A DNA stretch of 64,000 nt from Bosea sp. NBC_00550. Lineage in GTDB: Bacteria; Pseudomonadota; Alphaproteobacteria; Rhizobiales; Beijerinckiaceae. Shown here piece after piece: positions 19,666-28,698 of this stretch (position 1 is the stretch's first letter; every line of letters begins with the position of its first letter). The position numbers and the translations under genes are program-made. Where the stretch lies: contig NZ_CP102772.1 of the NCBI RefSeq assembly GCF_026020075.1, positions 4,926,501-4,990,500 on the forward strand, read 5' to 3'. The notes under the pieces were generated by a model. The model saw nothing but the letters and a program-made list of their open reading frames with translations. It was not told the origin of the DNA and searched no databases.

Positions 19666-20634
19666 TCAGCCCTGTAGGAGACTTCCGATATTCCCTACCA
19701 GCTGGCCCTTGGCAGCGAATGCGTGTTCGGTCTGACGCAAAATATAACCTGACGCCGGAGCTGCGATCTCCACTGCAACTGCCGATTGCCCCGCGGTCCG
19801 GTGCAATCGAGCGACGCATTGGCCCTTCTCGACCCGGTCCCCGAGCGCCACGCAATGCTCCACAAGGGCGGCAAACGGCGCCAGATACTGCCCTTCGGCG
19901 CCCGCAGTGAAATGCACCCCGGTAAACGCGGTCGGCTCCAGCTGCGGCTTGATCGCGCCGAAATCGGCCAGAGCGCGCAAGAGCCCTTCCTCCATGATCG
20001 CCAATTCCGCGGACTTCATCCGCCCGCCGCCACCCTCGACCTCGATCGAGGCGAGGCCGGCGAGCTTGGCAGCGCCGCAAGCCGTCTCGTCGATGCCGTC
20101 GACATGCTGGACGAAACGATAGCCCCAGGCCTCCATCAGCCGATTGAGCCGGGCATCGTCGACCACGCTTTTATCCGTCGCGAACCCGAACACCATCGGC
20201 ACAACCGAGACGTCGCCACCTCCGGCATGGACATCGATCAGCAGGTCGACGGCCGGAAAGAGGCGCTTCGTCACGAACGCGCAGAGCCGTTCCGTCGGCG
20301 TGCCGTCCTCCTTGCCGGGGAAGTAGCGGTTCATGTTCTGGCCGTCGAAGGGAGAGAGGCGCTTGCCCTTCTGCGCCGCCGGGAAGTTGAGCGAGGGAAT
20401 GATGATGACGCGTCCGGTGACGTCGGCCGGCTCCAGACGCTCGGCCAGCCGGCGCAGCACGATCTGGGCCTCGTATTCATCGCCATGGATGCCGCCGAGA
20501 AGCAGGACCGAAGGCCCTTCGCCATTGTTGATGCAGCAGAGGATTTCACCCTCGATCCCATCCAACGAACCCGCGACCGGGCCGAGATCGTAAACGGATT
20601 TGCCGGGGCGGGCGGCGTCGAAGTCGGTGAGCAT
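19666..20634 (-). CDS. Succinylglutamate desuccinylase/aspartoacylase-type M14 hydrolase
   Basis: Zinc hydrolase of 322 aa. The zinc ligands are seen as H50 and E53 (GGIHGDEYE) and H136 (IDVHAGG); R103 in NMNRYFPG is the usual carboxylate-binding Arg. The C-terminal domain is the beta-rich AstE/AspA type. It is the last gene of an operon encoding an Opp/Dpp-type importer and a DadA-type oxidase, so it may deacylate an imported N-acyl amino acid before oxidation. The ATG at 20634 was chosen over the longer frame because family similarity begins there. The substrate is unknown. Confidence 0.82.
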   Translation of the reverse strand: MLTDFDAARPGKSVYDLGPVAGSLDGIEGEILCCINNGEGPSVLLLGGIHGDEYEAQIVLRRLAERLEPADVTGRVIIIPSLNFPAAQKGKRLSPFDGQNMNRYFPGKEDGTPTERLCAFVTKRLFPAVDLLIDVHAGGGDVSVVPMVFGFATDKSVVDDARLNRLMEAWGYRFVQHVDGIDETACGAAKLAGLASIEVEGGGGRMKSAELAIMEEGLLRALADFGAIKPQLEPTAFTGVHFTAGAEGQYLAPFAALVEHCVALGDRVEKGQCVARLHRTAGQSAVAVEIAAPASGYILRQTEHAFAAKGQLVGNIGSLLQG

Positions 20635-20710
20635 GAAGTCCAATTCCTGTCCTGCGGGAGATGCGGACAGCGCCGCATCTCCCGGTCTGACGTTGACGAT
20701 GTGGGAAAGT

Positions 20711-21916
20711 TCAGGCCGCGGCGCGGCCGAGTGCGGCGGCCTTGAGCAGTTCGGCCGGCTTGTGGAAGCGCAACGGCGAGAACGGCTCAAGCGCTTCCGG
20801 CTTCTCGCCCGTCTTGATCCAATCGGCGAACAGCTTGGTGAAGCCGAGCGAGATCGCGAAACCATGGCCCGACCAGCCATAGCCATAGATCAGATTCGAC
20901 ACCGCCTCCGCCTGCCCGATCAGCGGAATCTGATCGACGGCGACGGTCTCCACCCGCGATGCATCGACACTCAGGAAACTGGAATTGTCGATGAAGGGCA
21001 GCGTGTGAAGCGCGTCGGTGACGTTCTGCGTCATCGAGCTCAGCGAGCCCTTCCACAGCCCTTCCGGCGTGTAGCCGACATGCGCTCCGCCCGAGAGCAT
21101 GATCACGCCGTCGGGAAGCTGCTTCACGGCGAGCCGGCGATGCGCGTGGGAGAGCAGATGGTTGACCGTCTTGTTCAGCGGGTTCGAAACGAAATGCATC
21201 TGCGGCATGAGGTTCCAGACCGGGCCGAGTTCATGCGGCTTCAGAACCGGCTTCAGCAGGGCCTCGGCACCGGCATTGGCGACCACGACCAGCCGCGAGC
21301 CGACGGGAATCGTCTCCCCACTCGCGAGCTTCACGGCCGTTGCGATGCCGCGCGTCTGCACGATCTCGGCGACCTTGGCGCCCGTGCGGATGACGGCACC
21401 AGCCTTGGCGGCCTCCTTGGCGAACTGGCGCGTGGCAACGGTGTGGTCGCCGACGCCGTCATGGGGGCACCAGATCGCGCCCAGGATGCCGGGCGCGAGC
21501 TCTGGCTCGCGCGCCAGCGTCTCATCGCGCGAAAGAACTTCGGATGGCGAGCCCAGGCTCGACTGGGCAGCCGCCGTCGCCTCCATGCGCCCGCGCACCT
21601 CGTGCTCGCGATGGCCGTAGGACACGTCATAGATCTTGAGACCGCCGACGCGCCGATAGCCGACTCCGCCCTCGAACTTCGCCTGATAATCCGCCCAGAG
21701 CTGCTGGGCGATGGCGCAGACCGGCAACTCGCGCAGATCGCGACCATTGGCGCGCACGCCGCGCTCGCCAGGGCCGCCCGAGGCGCCACCGGCGATCTCG
21801 CCAGCCTCGAGCAGGGTGACGCTGCGGCCGGATTTCGCGAGCTGGTAGGCCAGGCTCGTCCCGTAGATGCCGCCGCCGACGATGACGACCTCGGAGGCGC
21901 TATGATGATCGGACAT
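20711..21916 (-). CDS. DadA-type FAD-dependent oxidoreductase
   Basis: DAO-fold flavoprotein, 401 aa. The N-terminal dinucleotide site is VVIVGGGIYGTSLAYQLA (about residues 10-27), and the C-terminal FAD-binding part contains YGYGWSGHGFAISLG. It has no signal peptide and is likely a cytosolic amine or D-/imino-acid oxidase or dehydrogenase. It lies between the ABC transporter ATPase gene and the M14 hydrolase gene in one operon, so it probably oxidises the imported compound. The ATG at 21916 (MSDHHS) starts just before the conserved FAD motif. Confidence 0.82.
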   Translation of the reverse strand: MSDHHSASEVVIVGGGIYGTSLAYQLAKSGRSVTLLEAGEIAGGASGGPGERGVRANGRDLRELPVCAIAQQLWADYQAKFEGGVGYRRVGGLKIYDVSYGHREHEVRGRMEATAAAQSSLGSPSEVLSRDETLAREPELAPGILGAIWCPHDGVGDHTVATRQFAKEAAKAGAVIRTGAKVAEIVQTRGIATAVKLASGETIPVGSRLVVVANAGAEALLKPVLKPHELGPVWNLMPQMHFVSNPLNKTVNHLLSHAHRRLAVKQLPDGVIMLSGGAHVGYTPEGLWKGSLSSMTQNVTDALHTLPFIDNSSFLSVDASRVETVAVDQIPLIGQAEAVSNLIYGYGWSGHGFAISLGFTKLFADWIKTGEKPEALEPFSPLRFHKPAELLKAAALGRAAA

Positions 21917-21935
21917 CGATCCTATCCTTCGTCTT

Positions 21936-23033
21936 TCAGCTATCTTGGATATGAGGGCGTTGATCCGCGAAATGGCAGCTCGCGGCACTGCGGCCCCCGG
22001 GCGCAGGGTGGAGGGCAGGGGTGTCTTCTACGCAGATGCGTGGCAGGAGTCCGTCCGGAGTAGCCACGCTCGGCAGCCCCTCGGCGGCACGCTGCCTGGC
22101 GAGCGGGCAGCGCGTGTGGAAACTGCAGCCGCTCGGGATGGCGAGTGGACTCGGGATCGAGCCTTCCAGCATGGCGAGCGATTGGCCCCGACCCGACGGC
22201 GTTGCGGGCGCGGCGATTGCCATGAGGCTGCGCGTGTAGGGATGACGCGGCGCGCCGCAGACCTCCTCGACATCGCCCTGTTCGACGAAGCGGCCGAGAT
22301 ACATGACCCCGACCGCATCGGCCATGTGGGCAACCAGGGCGAGGTCGTGAGTGATGACGATGTAGGTCAGGGCGAGCCGCGCCTGGAGCTCTGCGAGCAG
22401 GTTGATGATCTGCGCCTGGACCGAGACGTCGAGCGCGCTCACCGGTTCGTCCAGGACGAGGATGTCAGGCTCGCAGATGATGGCGCGGGCGATGGCGACG
22501 CGCTGACGCTGACCACCAGACAATTCATGCGGATAGCGGGCGAGATGCGCCGCATTCAGCCCCACCATCGCGATGACGGCGTTGATGCGTTCGGACCGGG
22601 CGACACGTTCGCGGTGCAGGCCATGCACGGTCAACGCCTCCGCAAGCGTGTCGGACACGGTCATCCGGGGATCGAGCGACGCGCGCGGGTCCTGCAGCAC
22701 CAGTTGAACCTTGCGCCGAAGCGCGCGCAGGCCCGGCTTGTCGAGGCTCGAGAGACGCGTGCCATCGACGACGACCTCACCGGCGGTCGGCCTCAGCAAT
22801 CCGACGATCAACCGAGCGAGCGAACTCTTGCCGGAACCCGATTCCCCCACGATGGCGAAACAGCTTCCCCGTCGGACGCTGAAAGACACGCCGTCGACAG
22901 CGCGCACCACCGGCGCCGCGACACGGCTCAGAATCGCCTTCCGGCCACCAAAATGCCGGCTGACGCCGTCGACAACGACGACGTCGTCGACCTCGGCGGC
23001 CGGGCGGCGCGGCGGGCGGACAGCCGCGTTCAT
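21936..23033 (-). CDS. Opp/Dpp-type ABC transporter ATPase (OppF-like)
   Basis: ATPase of 365 aa with Walker [10 protein letters not shown], signature LSGGQRQR, Walker B ILVLDEP and the C-terminal OppF-type extension with Cys-containing SGCSFHTRCPLA. The ATG at 23033 overlaps the stop of the fused permease-ATPase gene by 4 bases. It pairs with the ATPase domain of that fusion to form the ATPase heterodimer of a peptide/opine-class importer. Confidence 0.9.
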   Translation of the reverse strand: MNAAVRPPRRPAAEVDDVVVVDGVSRHFGGRKAILSRVAAPVVRAVDGVSFSVRRGSCFAIVGESGSGKSSLARLIVGLLRPTAGEVVVDGTRLSSLDKPGLRALRRKVQLVLQDPRASLDPRMTVSDTLAEALTVHGLHRERVARSERINAVIAMVGLNAAHLARYPHELSGGQRQRVAIARAIICEPDILVLDEPVSALDVSVQAQIINLLAELQARLALTYIVITHDLALVAHMADAVGVMYLGRFVEQGDVEEVCGAPRHPYTRSLMAIAAPATPSGRGQSLAMLEGSIPSPLAIPSGCSFHTRCPLARQRAAEGLPSVATPDGLLPRICVEDTPALHPAPGGRSAASCHFADQRPHIQDS

Positions 23034-25000
23034 TGCAGGCCCTCCTCGGCGAAAGCGCAAGCGACGATCCGGCCCGCCAATGGACGCGGCTCCGGCTCCT
23101 GGCCCGCGCATGCGGGCCGCCCCTGTGTGCGCGGGCAGCGCGGACGGAAGGTGCAGCCATCGGGAAAGCGGCCGACCAGCGGCGGCTCGCCGGGAATGCT
23201 GCGCAGGGGTTGGCCACGGCTCTCGCCGCTGCCCGGAGCAGAGGTGCGCAGCGCCACTGTGTAAGGGTGCAGCGGCCGCTCCAGCATGGTTGCGACTTCG
23301 CCGCTCTCGACGATGCGGCCGGCGTACATCACGGCCACGTCGTCGGCGAAGCGAGCGACGAGGCCAAGATCGTGCGTGACCAGCAGCACGGCCATCCCGC
23401 GTTGCGCCTGGATCTCGCGCAGCAGGACGAGAATCTGCTGCTGGATCGTGACGTCCAGCGCACTGGTGGGCTCGTCGGCGAGCAGAACCTGCGGGTCCTG
23501 GGCAAGCGCGATCGCGATAACGATGCGTTGCTTCATGCCGCCCGAGAACTGATGCGGGTACATGTCGAGACGCCGCTCGGGATCGGCGATCTTGACGTCC
23601 TTCAACAGCGCGATGCAGCGCTGCCTGACGGTTTGCTCATCGAGACGCGTTCCCGTGCGCACCGCTTCGGCGAGCTGGTCCCCGATCGTCAGCACCGGGT
23701 TCAGCGCGCTCGCCGCGTCCTGGAAGACGACACCGATCTTGAGTCGTCGCAATTCGCGCAACGCCTTGGCGGAAAGTCCGAGCGTCGGCTCGCCACCGAG
23801 GCTGATGCTGCCTTGGGTGATCGCGATCTCCTGCGGATTGGCGAGGGTGCCGATCGCACGCAGCAAAGTCGATTTGCCGGAGCCGGATTCGCCGACCAGC
23901 GCGAGCGTCCGGCCGGATTGGATCGCCAGGTCGACGCCGCGAACGACGTCGAGCAACCCGTCGCCGGTCCGGAACGCCATGCGCAGGGCCTTGACGGAAA
24001 CAGCGCTCTCATCGGCTGCAGGCTTGTCGCGGATGATGCTGGGTGCCGCGGCAGGTCGGCGGCGCAGGAACGCGAACAGGGGCGCCCGGCGGCCGCTCCG
24101 CCGGCTGGTCGGGTCGTAGATCACGCGCAGCGCCTCGCCGAGAAGATTGAAGGCGAGCGCCGAGACGGCGAGGAACAGCCCCGGAAAAGTCGCCAGATAA
24201 GGGTGGCTGCGAATGTAGGAACGGCTTTCGCCGAGCATCGTGCCCCATTCCGGGAAAGGCGGCTGCGTGCCGAGCCCGAGAAATCCGAGGCCCGAGGCCG
24301 AGAGCAAGGTCGATGCGAAGAGCAGCGTCGAGAGCGTCAACAGCGTGCCGGCGATGTTCGGCAGCACATGGCGCAGAATGATGCGCATCGGACTCGCACC
24401 AAGGGCCGCGGAGCCCTCGATATAGGGCTCGGCCAGGATGCTGAGCGTCACGGCGCGGGCCGTACGTGCGAAGACGGGGATCGAGACCACGCCAACCGCG
24501 ATGATCACGTTCTGCGTGTTGGCGCCGAGTATCGCCACGACCGCCAGCGCGAAGACGATGTCGGGAAAGCTCAGCATGATGTCGATGACGCGCATCAGCA
24601 GTGCCTCGATCCAGCCGCGCCGCCAGGCCGCGAGGATGCCGAGCGGCACGCCGATGAGGAACGCGACGGTAACGCCGCCGACGCCGATACCGAGCGTCGC
24701 GCGCGCTCCGATCAGCACACGGCTGAAGACGTCCCGCCCGAGCTGGTCCGTGCCGAACCAATGCGCTGCAGAAGGCGGGCGAAGCGTCTGCGCGAAGTTC
24801 TGGCGGAAAGCATCCTGCGGAGCCAGCATGGGCCCGAAGATCGCGAGCAGCAGATAAAGCACGACCAATGTCAGGCCGATCGCGCCCTTTGGCTGGGCGA
24901 GGATGCGCCGCAACAACGTCCAATGCGGGCGTGGCGCGAGCGCCGCAGGGGCCGGGGGACGGTGGAGGGCGGCAGGCGCCATGTCCTGGACCACGCTCAT
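23030..25000 (-). CDS. Fused permease-ATPase of an Opp/Dpp-type importer
   Basis: Single chain of 656 aa. Residues about 30-300 are a DppC-type permease with WFGTDQLGRDVFSR (81-94) and an EAA-type loop (195-215). Residues about 335-656 are a DppD-type ATPase with Walker [10 protein letters not shown] (370-378), FSGGMKQR, Walker B LLADEP and the DGCTFRPRCP extension. In most operons these are two genes. It overlaps the permease gene upstream and the ATPase gene downstream by 4 bases each. The linker (about 300-335) shows no frameshift, so the fusion is genuine. Confidence 0.9.
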   Translation of the reverse strand: MSVVQDMAPAALHRPPAPAALAPRPHWTLLRRILAQPKGAIGLTLVVLYLLLAIFGPMLAPQDAFRQNFAQTLRPPSAAHWFGTDQLGRDVFSRVLIGARATLGIGVGGVTVAFLIGVPLGILAAWRRGWIEALLMRVIDIMLSFPDIVFALAVVAILGANTQNVIIAVGVVSIPVFARTARAVTLSILAEPYIEGSAALGASPMRIILRHVLPNIAGTLLTLSTLLFASTLLSASGLGFLGLGTQPPFPEWGTMLGESRSYIRSHPYLATFPGLFLAVSALAFNLLGEALRVIYDPTSRRSGRRAPLFAFLRRRPAAAPSIIRDKPAADESAVSVKALRMAFRTGDGLLDVVRGVDLAIQSGRTLALVGESGSGKSTLLRAIGTLANPQEIAITQGSISLGGEPTLGLSAKALRELRRLKIGVVFQDAASALNPVLTIGDQLAEAVRTGTRLDEQTVRQRCIALLKDVKIADPERRLDMYPHQFSGGMKQRIVIAIALAQDPQVLLADEPTSALDVTIQQQILVLLREIQAQRGMAVLLVTHDLGLVARFADDVAVMYAGRIVESGEVATMLERPLHPYTVALRTSAPGSGESRGQPLRSIPGEPPLVGRFPDGCTFRPRCPRTQGRPACAGQEPEPRPLAGRIVACAFAEEGLQ

Positions 25001-25923
25001 GCCGGCCTCTCTTGCTCACGCGTGCGCGGGTCGAGCCATTGCGTCAGCAGGTCGGTGACGAGGTTGATGAGGACGAAGAAGACCGCGAACATCAGGATCG
25101 CGTACTGTATGACCGGATAGTCCGCGCGCGACACCGCATCGACGAGCAGCCGCCCGACGCCGGGGATGCCGAAGACGGTTTCGGTCACGACCGAGCCGCC
25201 GAGCATGCCGCCGAACTGCACGCCGGCGACGCTGACCGCCGCGATCAGCGAATTGCGCAGCGCGTGGGCGAGCACGACACGGGTTTCGCTCAGCCCCTTG
25301 GCGCGGGCCGTATCGAGATAGTCCTTGCCCATCGCCTCGGTCAGGCTCGCCGCGACAAGGCGACTGAACATGGCGGCGGGGCGTGTGGCGATCACGAGGA
25401 TCGGCAGGACGAAATGCGCGGGCGTCGAGGCTCCGGCTGCCGGCAGCCAGCCGAGATTGACCGCGAACAGCCAGATGCAGAGCAGCCCGAGCCAGTAGAT
25501 CGGCATCGAGATGCCGGCGAGCGTCAGCACGGTGATCGCCGCATCCGCCGCCCCGCCCGGACGCATGGCGCTGACGATGCCGGCGAGCGTGCCGACGAGG
25601 ACACCGATCGCCAGGCCGCCGATCGAGACGATCAGCGTGTTGGGCAAACGCTCCGCCAGCTCGACGACGACCGGGCGATGGGTGCGGAAGGAGGTCGCGG
25701 CAGCCGGATCCCAGATGCCGCGGATGAAATGCCCGTAGCGTGTGAGCAGCGGCTCGTTGAGACCGAGGAACTTGCGAATGCTCTCGATCTCTTCGTTCGA
25801 CGCGGTCGGCCCGGCAAGGATCTGCGCCGGGTCGCCCGGAATGAGGTCAACGAAGAAAAAGACGAGCAGCGAGACCGCAAACAGCGTCGGCAGCGCTCCG
25901 CCCAGGCGTCTGAGGACGAACAT
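24997..25923 (-). CDS. Opp/Dpp-type ABC transporter permease (DppB-like)
   Basis: Permease of 308 aa with an N-terminal membrane segment (LFAVSLLVFFFVDLIPGDPA) and the family's IPGDPAQIL motif, an EAA-type loop near DYLDTARAKGLSETRVVLAHALRN, and five further membrane segments. GGAGG precedes the ATG at 25923. It is the second gene of the operon, after the binding protein, and overlaps the fused permease-ATPase gene. Confidence 0.9.
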   Translation of the reverse strand: MFVLRRLGGALPTLFAVSLLVFFFVDLIPGDPAQILAGPTASNEEIESIRKFLGLNEPLLTRYGHFIRGIWDPAAATSFRTHRPVVVELAERLPNTLIVSIGGLAIGVLVGTLAGIVSAMRPGGAADAAITVLTLAGISMPIYWLGLLCIWLFAVNLGWLPAAGASTPAHFVLPILVIATRPAAMFSRLVAASLTEAMGKDYLDTARAKGLSETRVVLAHALRNSLIAAVSVAGVQFGGMLGGSVVTETVFGIPGVGRLLVDAVSRADYPVIQYAILMFAVFFVLINLVTDLLTQWLDPRTREQERPA

Positions 25924-25945
25924 CGTTCCGCCTCCGCTTCCGGCG

Positions 25946-27478
25946 CTACTTGAGGGTGACCTTGTCGAAGACCAGCGTTTCGTTGGGCTGGACGGCGAAG
26001 CCCTGCACGCGGTTCGCCACGCCGATCGCCTGGGTTTGGTACCAGAGGAAGAGGAAGGGCTGATCCTTCCACACGATCTCCTGGATCTCCCCGTAGATCT
26101 CCTTCTGTTTGGCCGGGTCGGTCGCAGCGCGGCCTTCCTTCAGAAGCCCGTCCACGCGCGGATTGGAATAGCCCGTGCGGTTGGCGCCGACGCCGGTGAA
26201 GAAGAGCCGATAGAGCGTGTAGTCCATCCCCGCCGTGGCGCGCCCGACCATGCCCATGTTGTCCGTGCGCTGCGCGGGCTCCATGCCGACGACCTTGGTC
26301 CAGGTGCCGCGATCAACGACAAGCGGCGTCGCCTTGATGCCGACATTCCCTAAGGACCCCGCCAGCGCCTGGCAGACCTGGACGTCCTTGATGTAGCGCC
26401 CGGTCGGACAGGTGAAGCTGAGCGCGAGCTGGCCCGGCTTGTAGCCGGCCTCCGCCAGCAGCTTCTTTGCGCCTTCGGGATCGAACTGGAGCAAGGGGAA
26501 GGTCTTGCGCAATTCATCCTGCGTGCCCGGGCCGACCATGCCGACCGATGGCGTGCCCAGCCCGCCCAGAACGCCCTTGGCGATGCCGTCGCGATCAATC
26601 GCGAGGTTCAGAGCCTTCCGGACCTTCGCATCGGCGAGCGGACCGCGCAGGACCATCTCCATGTTGACGGAGAACATGCTCGGCGGCGTCACGACCTTCG
26701 CGCTCTTCAGAGCGTTGATCGCGTCGATCGACTCCGGCGGCACACGCTCGACGATGTCGGCCGCGCCGGTTTCCATCAAAGCCATGCGCGAGCCGTCTTC
26801 GGGCACGACGCTGAAGTCGATCGCTTTGAGCGTCGCGGGATAGTCGCCCGCATATTTCGGGTTCGGCACGAGCCTGAAACCTTCGCCGCCGACGAAGCGC
26901 TCCACCATGTACGGACCGGAGCCGACCGGCTTGCGGCCGTACTCGGCCCCCATCTCCTTGAGCGCCTTGACGTTGACGATGCTCGCTGCCGTGTTGGCGA
27001 GCAGCATCAGGATATGGCCGTTGGGTTCGGCGAGATGAAACTCGACGGTGTCTTCCCCGACGGCCTTGATCGTGCCGAGCGAAGCGTAAAGGCCGCGATA
27101 GATCGAGCCCGTCTTCTCGTCCAGCATGCGATTGAAGCTGGCGGCGACGGCCTCGGCATTCAGCGGATCGCCGTTGCTGAAGGTCCTGCCGGGCTTGATC
27201 TTGACGGTGAACACCTTGCCGTCGGGCGAGAAGGACGAGTCGGTGGCCAGGCTCTTCTGGACGTTGTTCTGCGGGTCGAGCCGATAGAGCCCTTCGAGCA
27301 CGGCCAGGTCGACCGCGTTGCCCACGGGAAGATCGTTGAAGGCGGGATCGAAGGTCGCGGGATCGGCACCCACCGCCACGCGCAAGACGCCCGCAGGCTG
27401 GGCGAAGGCTTGCACGGCGGCCAGAGACAGACCGGCAACGAGTGCCGCCACGGTGGAGGAATGACGAAGGCTGCGCAT
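25946..27478 (-). CDS. Opp/Dpp-type solute-binding protein
   Basis: Family 5 extracellular solute-binding protein, 510 aa. A Sec signal peptide ends near AFAQ (residue about 27); the mature start VLRVAVGADPATFDPAF and LKIKPGRTF-like core segments are typical. Lobe order is canonical, with the second lobe beginning after KKLLAEAGYKPG near residue 340. It is the first gene of the importer-oxidase-deacylase operon and divergent from a LysR gene. The ligand is unknown: a peptide, opine or N-acyl amino acid is plausible. Confidence 0.9.
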   Translation of the reverse strand: MRSLRHSSTVAALVAGLSLAAVQAFAQPAGVLRVAVGADPATFDPAFNDLPVGNAVDLAVLEGLYRLDPQNNVQKSLATDSSFSPDGKVFTVKIKPGRTFSNGDPLNAEAVAASFNRMLDEKTGSIYRGLYASLGTIKAVGEDTVEFHLAEPNGHILMLLANTAASIVNVKALKEMGAEYGRKPVGSGPYMVERFVGGEGFRLVPNPKYAGDYPATLKAIDFSVVPEDGSRMALMETGAADIVERVPPESIDAINALKSAKVVTPPSMFSVNMEMVLRGPLADAKVRKALNLAIDRDGIAKGVLGGLGTPSVGMVGPGTQDELRKTFPLLQFDPEGAKKLLAEAGYKPGQLALSFTCPTGRYIKDVQVCQALAGSLGNVGIKATPLVVDRGTWTKVVGMEPAQRTDNMGMVGRATAGMDYTLYRLFFTGVGANRTGYSNPRVDGLLKEGRAATDPAKQKEIYGEIQEIVWKDQPFLFLWYQTQAIGVANRVQGFAVQPNETLVFDKVTLK

Positions 27479-27649
27479 GTTCTGCTGTTCCCCAAGCTGG
27501 CAATTTCGGCGGTCGCGCGAGTGTGGGCGAACGGCTAGGCGTCCACCGCTTTCACGATGCGAAGTCAGTCTTTGGTTTCTTGGTCGCCTTCCTGCTCATC
27601 CTGTCGAGATACGGATGGCGGCGACGAAAGCCAGCAGATCACAGCTTTT

Positions 27650-27692
27650 GATCTATCTCAAATTCATAAATTTACGATCTATATGAATTGAG
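27650..27692. promoter_or_regulatory. Putative LysR operator region with repeated GATCTAT
   Basis: The gap between the divergent binding-protein and LysR genes carries GATCTATCTCAA (27650-27661) and GATCTATATGAA (27676-27687). It also has an inverted repeat CTCAAATTCAT / ATGAATTGAG (27657-27692, one-base bulge). The same 12-mer family recurs upstream of the permease at 29809. Confidence 0.6.
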
Positions 27693-27705
27693 GTTATGCT
27701 CTCCC

Positions 27706-28602
27706 ATGCATTACCGCCAGGTCGAAGTCTTCAAGGCCATCATGGATTCCGGCTCGATCACCGAGGCGGCCAACATCCTCCACATCTCCCAGCCGGCGGT
27801 CAGCAAGGCTCTCAAGCTGCTGGAGGCCGAACTCGGCCTGCGCCTCTTCGCCCGCACGACCAAGGGCATCGCAGCTACCGAGGAGGCTCGCCTGCTCTAT
27901 ACCGAGGTTGAGCGAACCTATTTTGGCATGCAGAACCTGTCGCGTTTCGCCGCCAGCCTTGGAGACCGCAAGCAGGGCCGTATCGTCGTCAGCACGATCC
28001 CCGCGCTCGGCATCGGCTGGCTTCCAGCGATGGTCGCCCGTTTCTCTGCAGCGCATCCGGACGTGGCGATCACGCTGCATTCGAGCAATTCGGTTGATGC
28101 CGCGCGCCTGGTCGGAAGCGGCGAGATCGATCTCGGCATCGCCCAGCTCCGAAGTGAGGAATACAACCTCTCCCGGCGCAAGCTCTTCGATCTCGAAGGC
28201 ATCATCGCGCTGCCCGAGGGACATCCGCTCGCGCGCAAGCCTGCCATCGAGGCCCACGACCTCGATGGCGAGACGATCGTCGCCCTCGGTCCGGACGACG
28301 AATTCCGCCGCAAACTGACCCAGGCCCTCGAAACGGCGGGCCAGCACCCGCGGACCATCATCGATGCGAGTCTCGGCCTTACGGTCTGTGCACTTGTCGC
28401 CGCCGGATGCGGAGTCGGCATCGTCGACAGCGAGGCCGCCCGAGAACGCGACAATCGCGGCCTTGTATTTCGCAGCTTCCGGCCTGCTATACGCGTCCCG
28501 ATCTTCCTTTTCCGCCAGCGCGGCCGGCCCACCAGCAGGCTCGTCGAGGCCTTCAGCGCCGGACTCAAGCCTCCGCCGCCTTTCTCCAATGCTCCGGTCT
28601 AG
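27706..28602 (+). CDS. LysR-family regulator, divergent from importer operon
   Basis: Regulator of 298 aa; HTH segment SGSITEAANILHISQPAVSKALKLLE near residues 15-40, then the effector domain to the end with a proline-rich tail. The ATG at 27706 (MHYRQVEVF) fits the family, though a TTG at 27688 keeps the frame open. It most likely controls the divergent importer-oxidase-deacylase operon. Shared motifs upstream of the operon at 29809 suggest it may act there too. Confidence 0.87.
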   Translation: MHYRQVEVFKAIMDSGSITEAANILHISQPAVSKALKLLEAELGLRLFARTTKGIAATEEARLLYTEVERTYFGMQNLSRFAASLGDRKQGRIVVSTIPALGIGWLPAMVARFSAAHPDVAITLHSSNSVDAARLVGSGEIDLGIAQLRSEEYNLSRRKLFDLEGIIALPEGHPLARKPAIEAHDLDGETIVALGPDDEFRRKLTQALETAGQHPRTIIDASLGLTVCALVAAGCGVGIVDSEAARERDNRGLVFRSFRPAIRVPIFLFRQRGRPTSRLVEAFSAGLKPPPPFSNAPV

Positions 28603-28698
28603 GTCATCGCATTGCGAGACGGCCGCGAATATTCACTGCGCCGAACCGCCTAATCCTGATCACAAATACGCGGCGGACGCATTCCTGCGAGGGGACGG

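Noticed and set aside
23033..25120. Plus-strand open frame of 695 codons
   Set aside because: Antisense to the fused permease-ATPase gene, whose Walker and permease motifs are clear.
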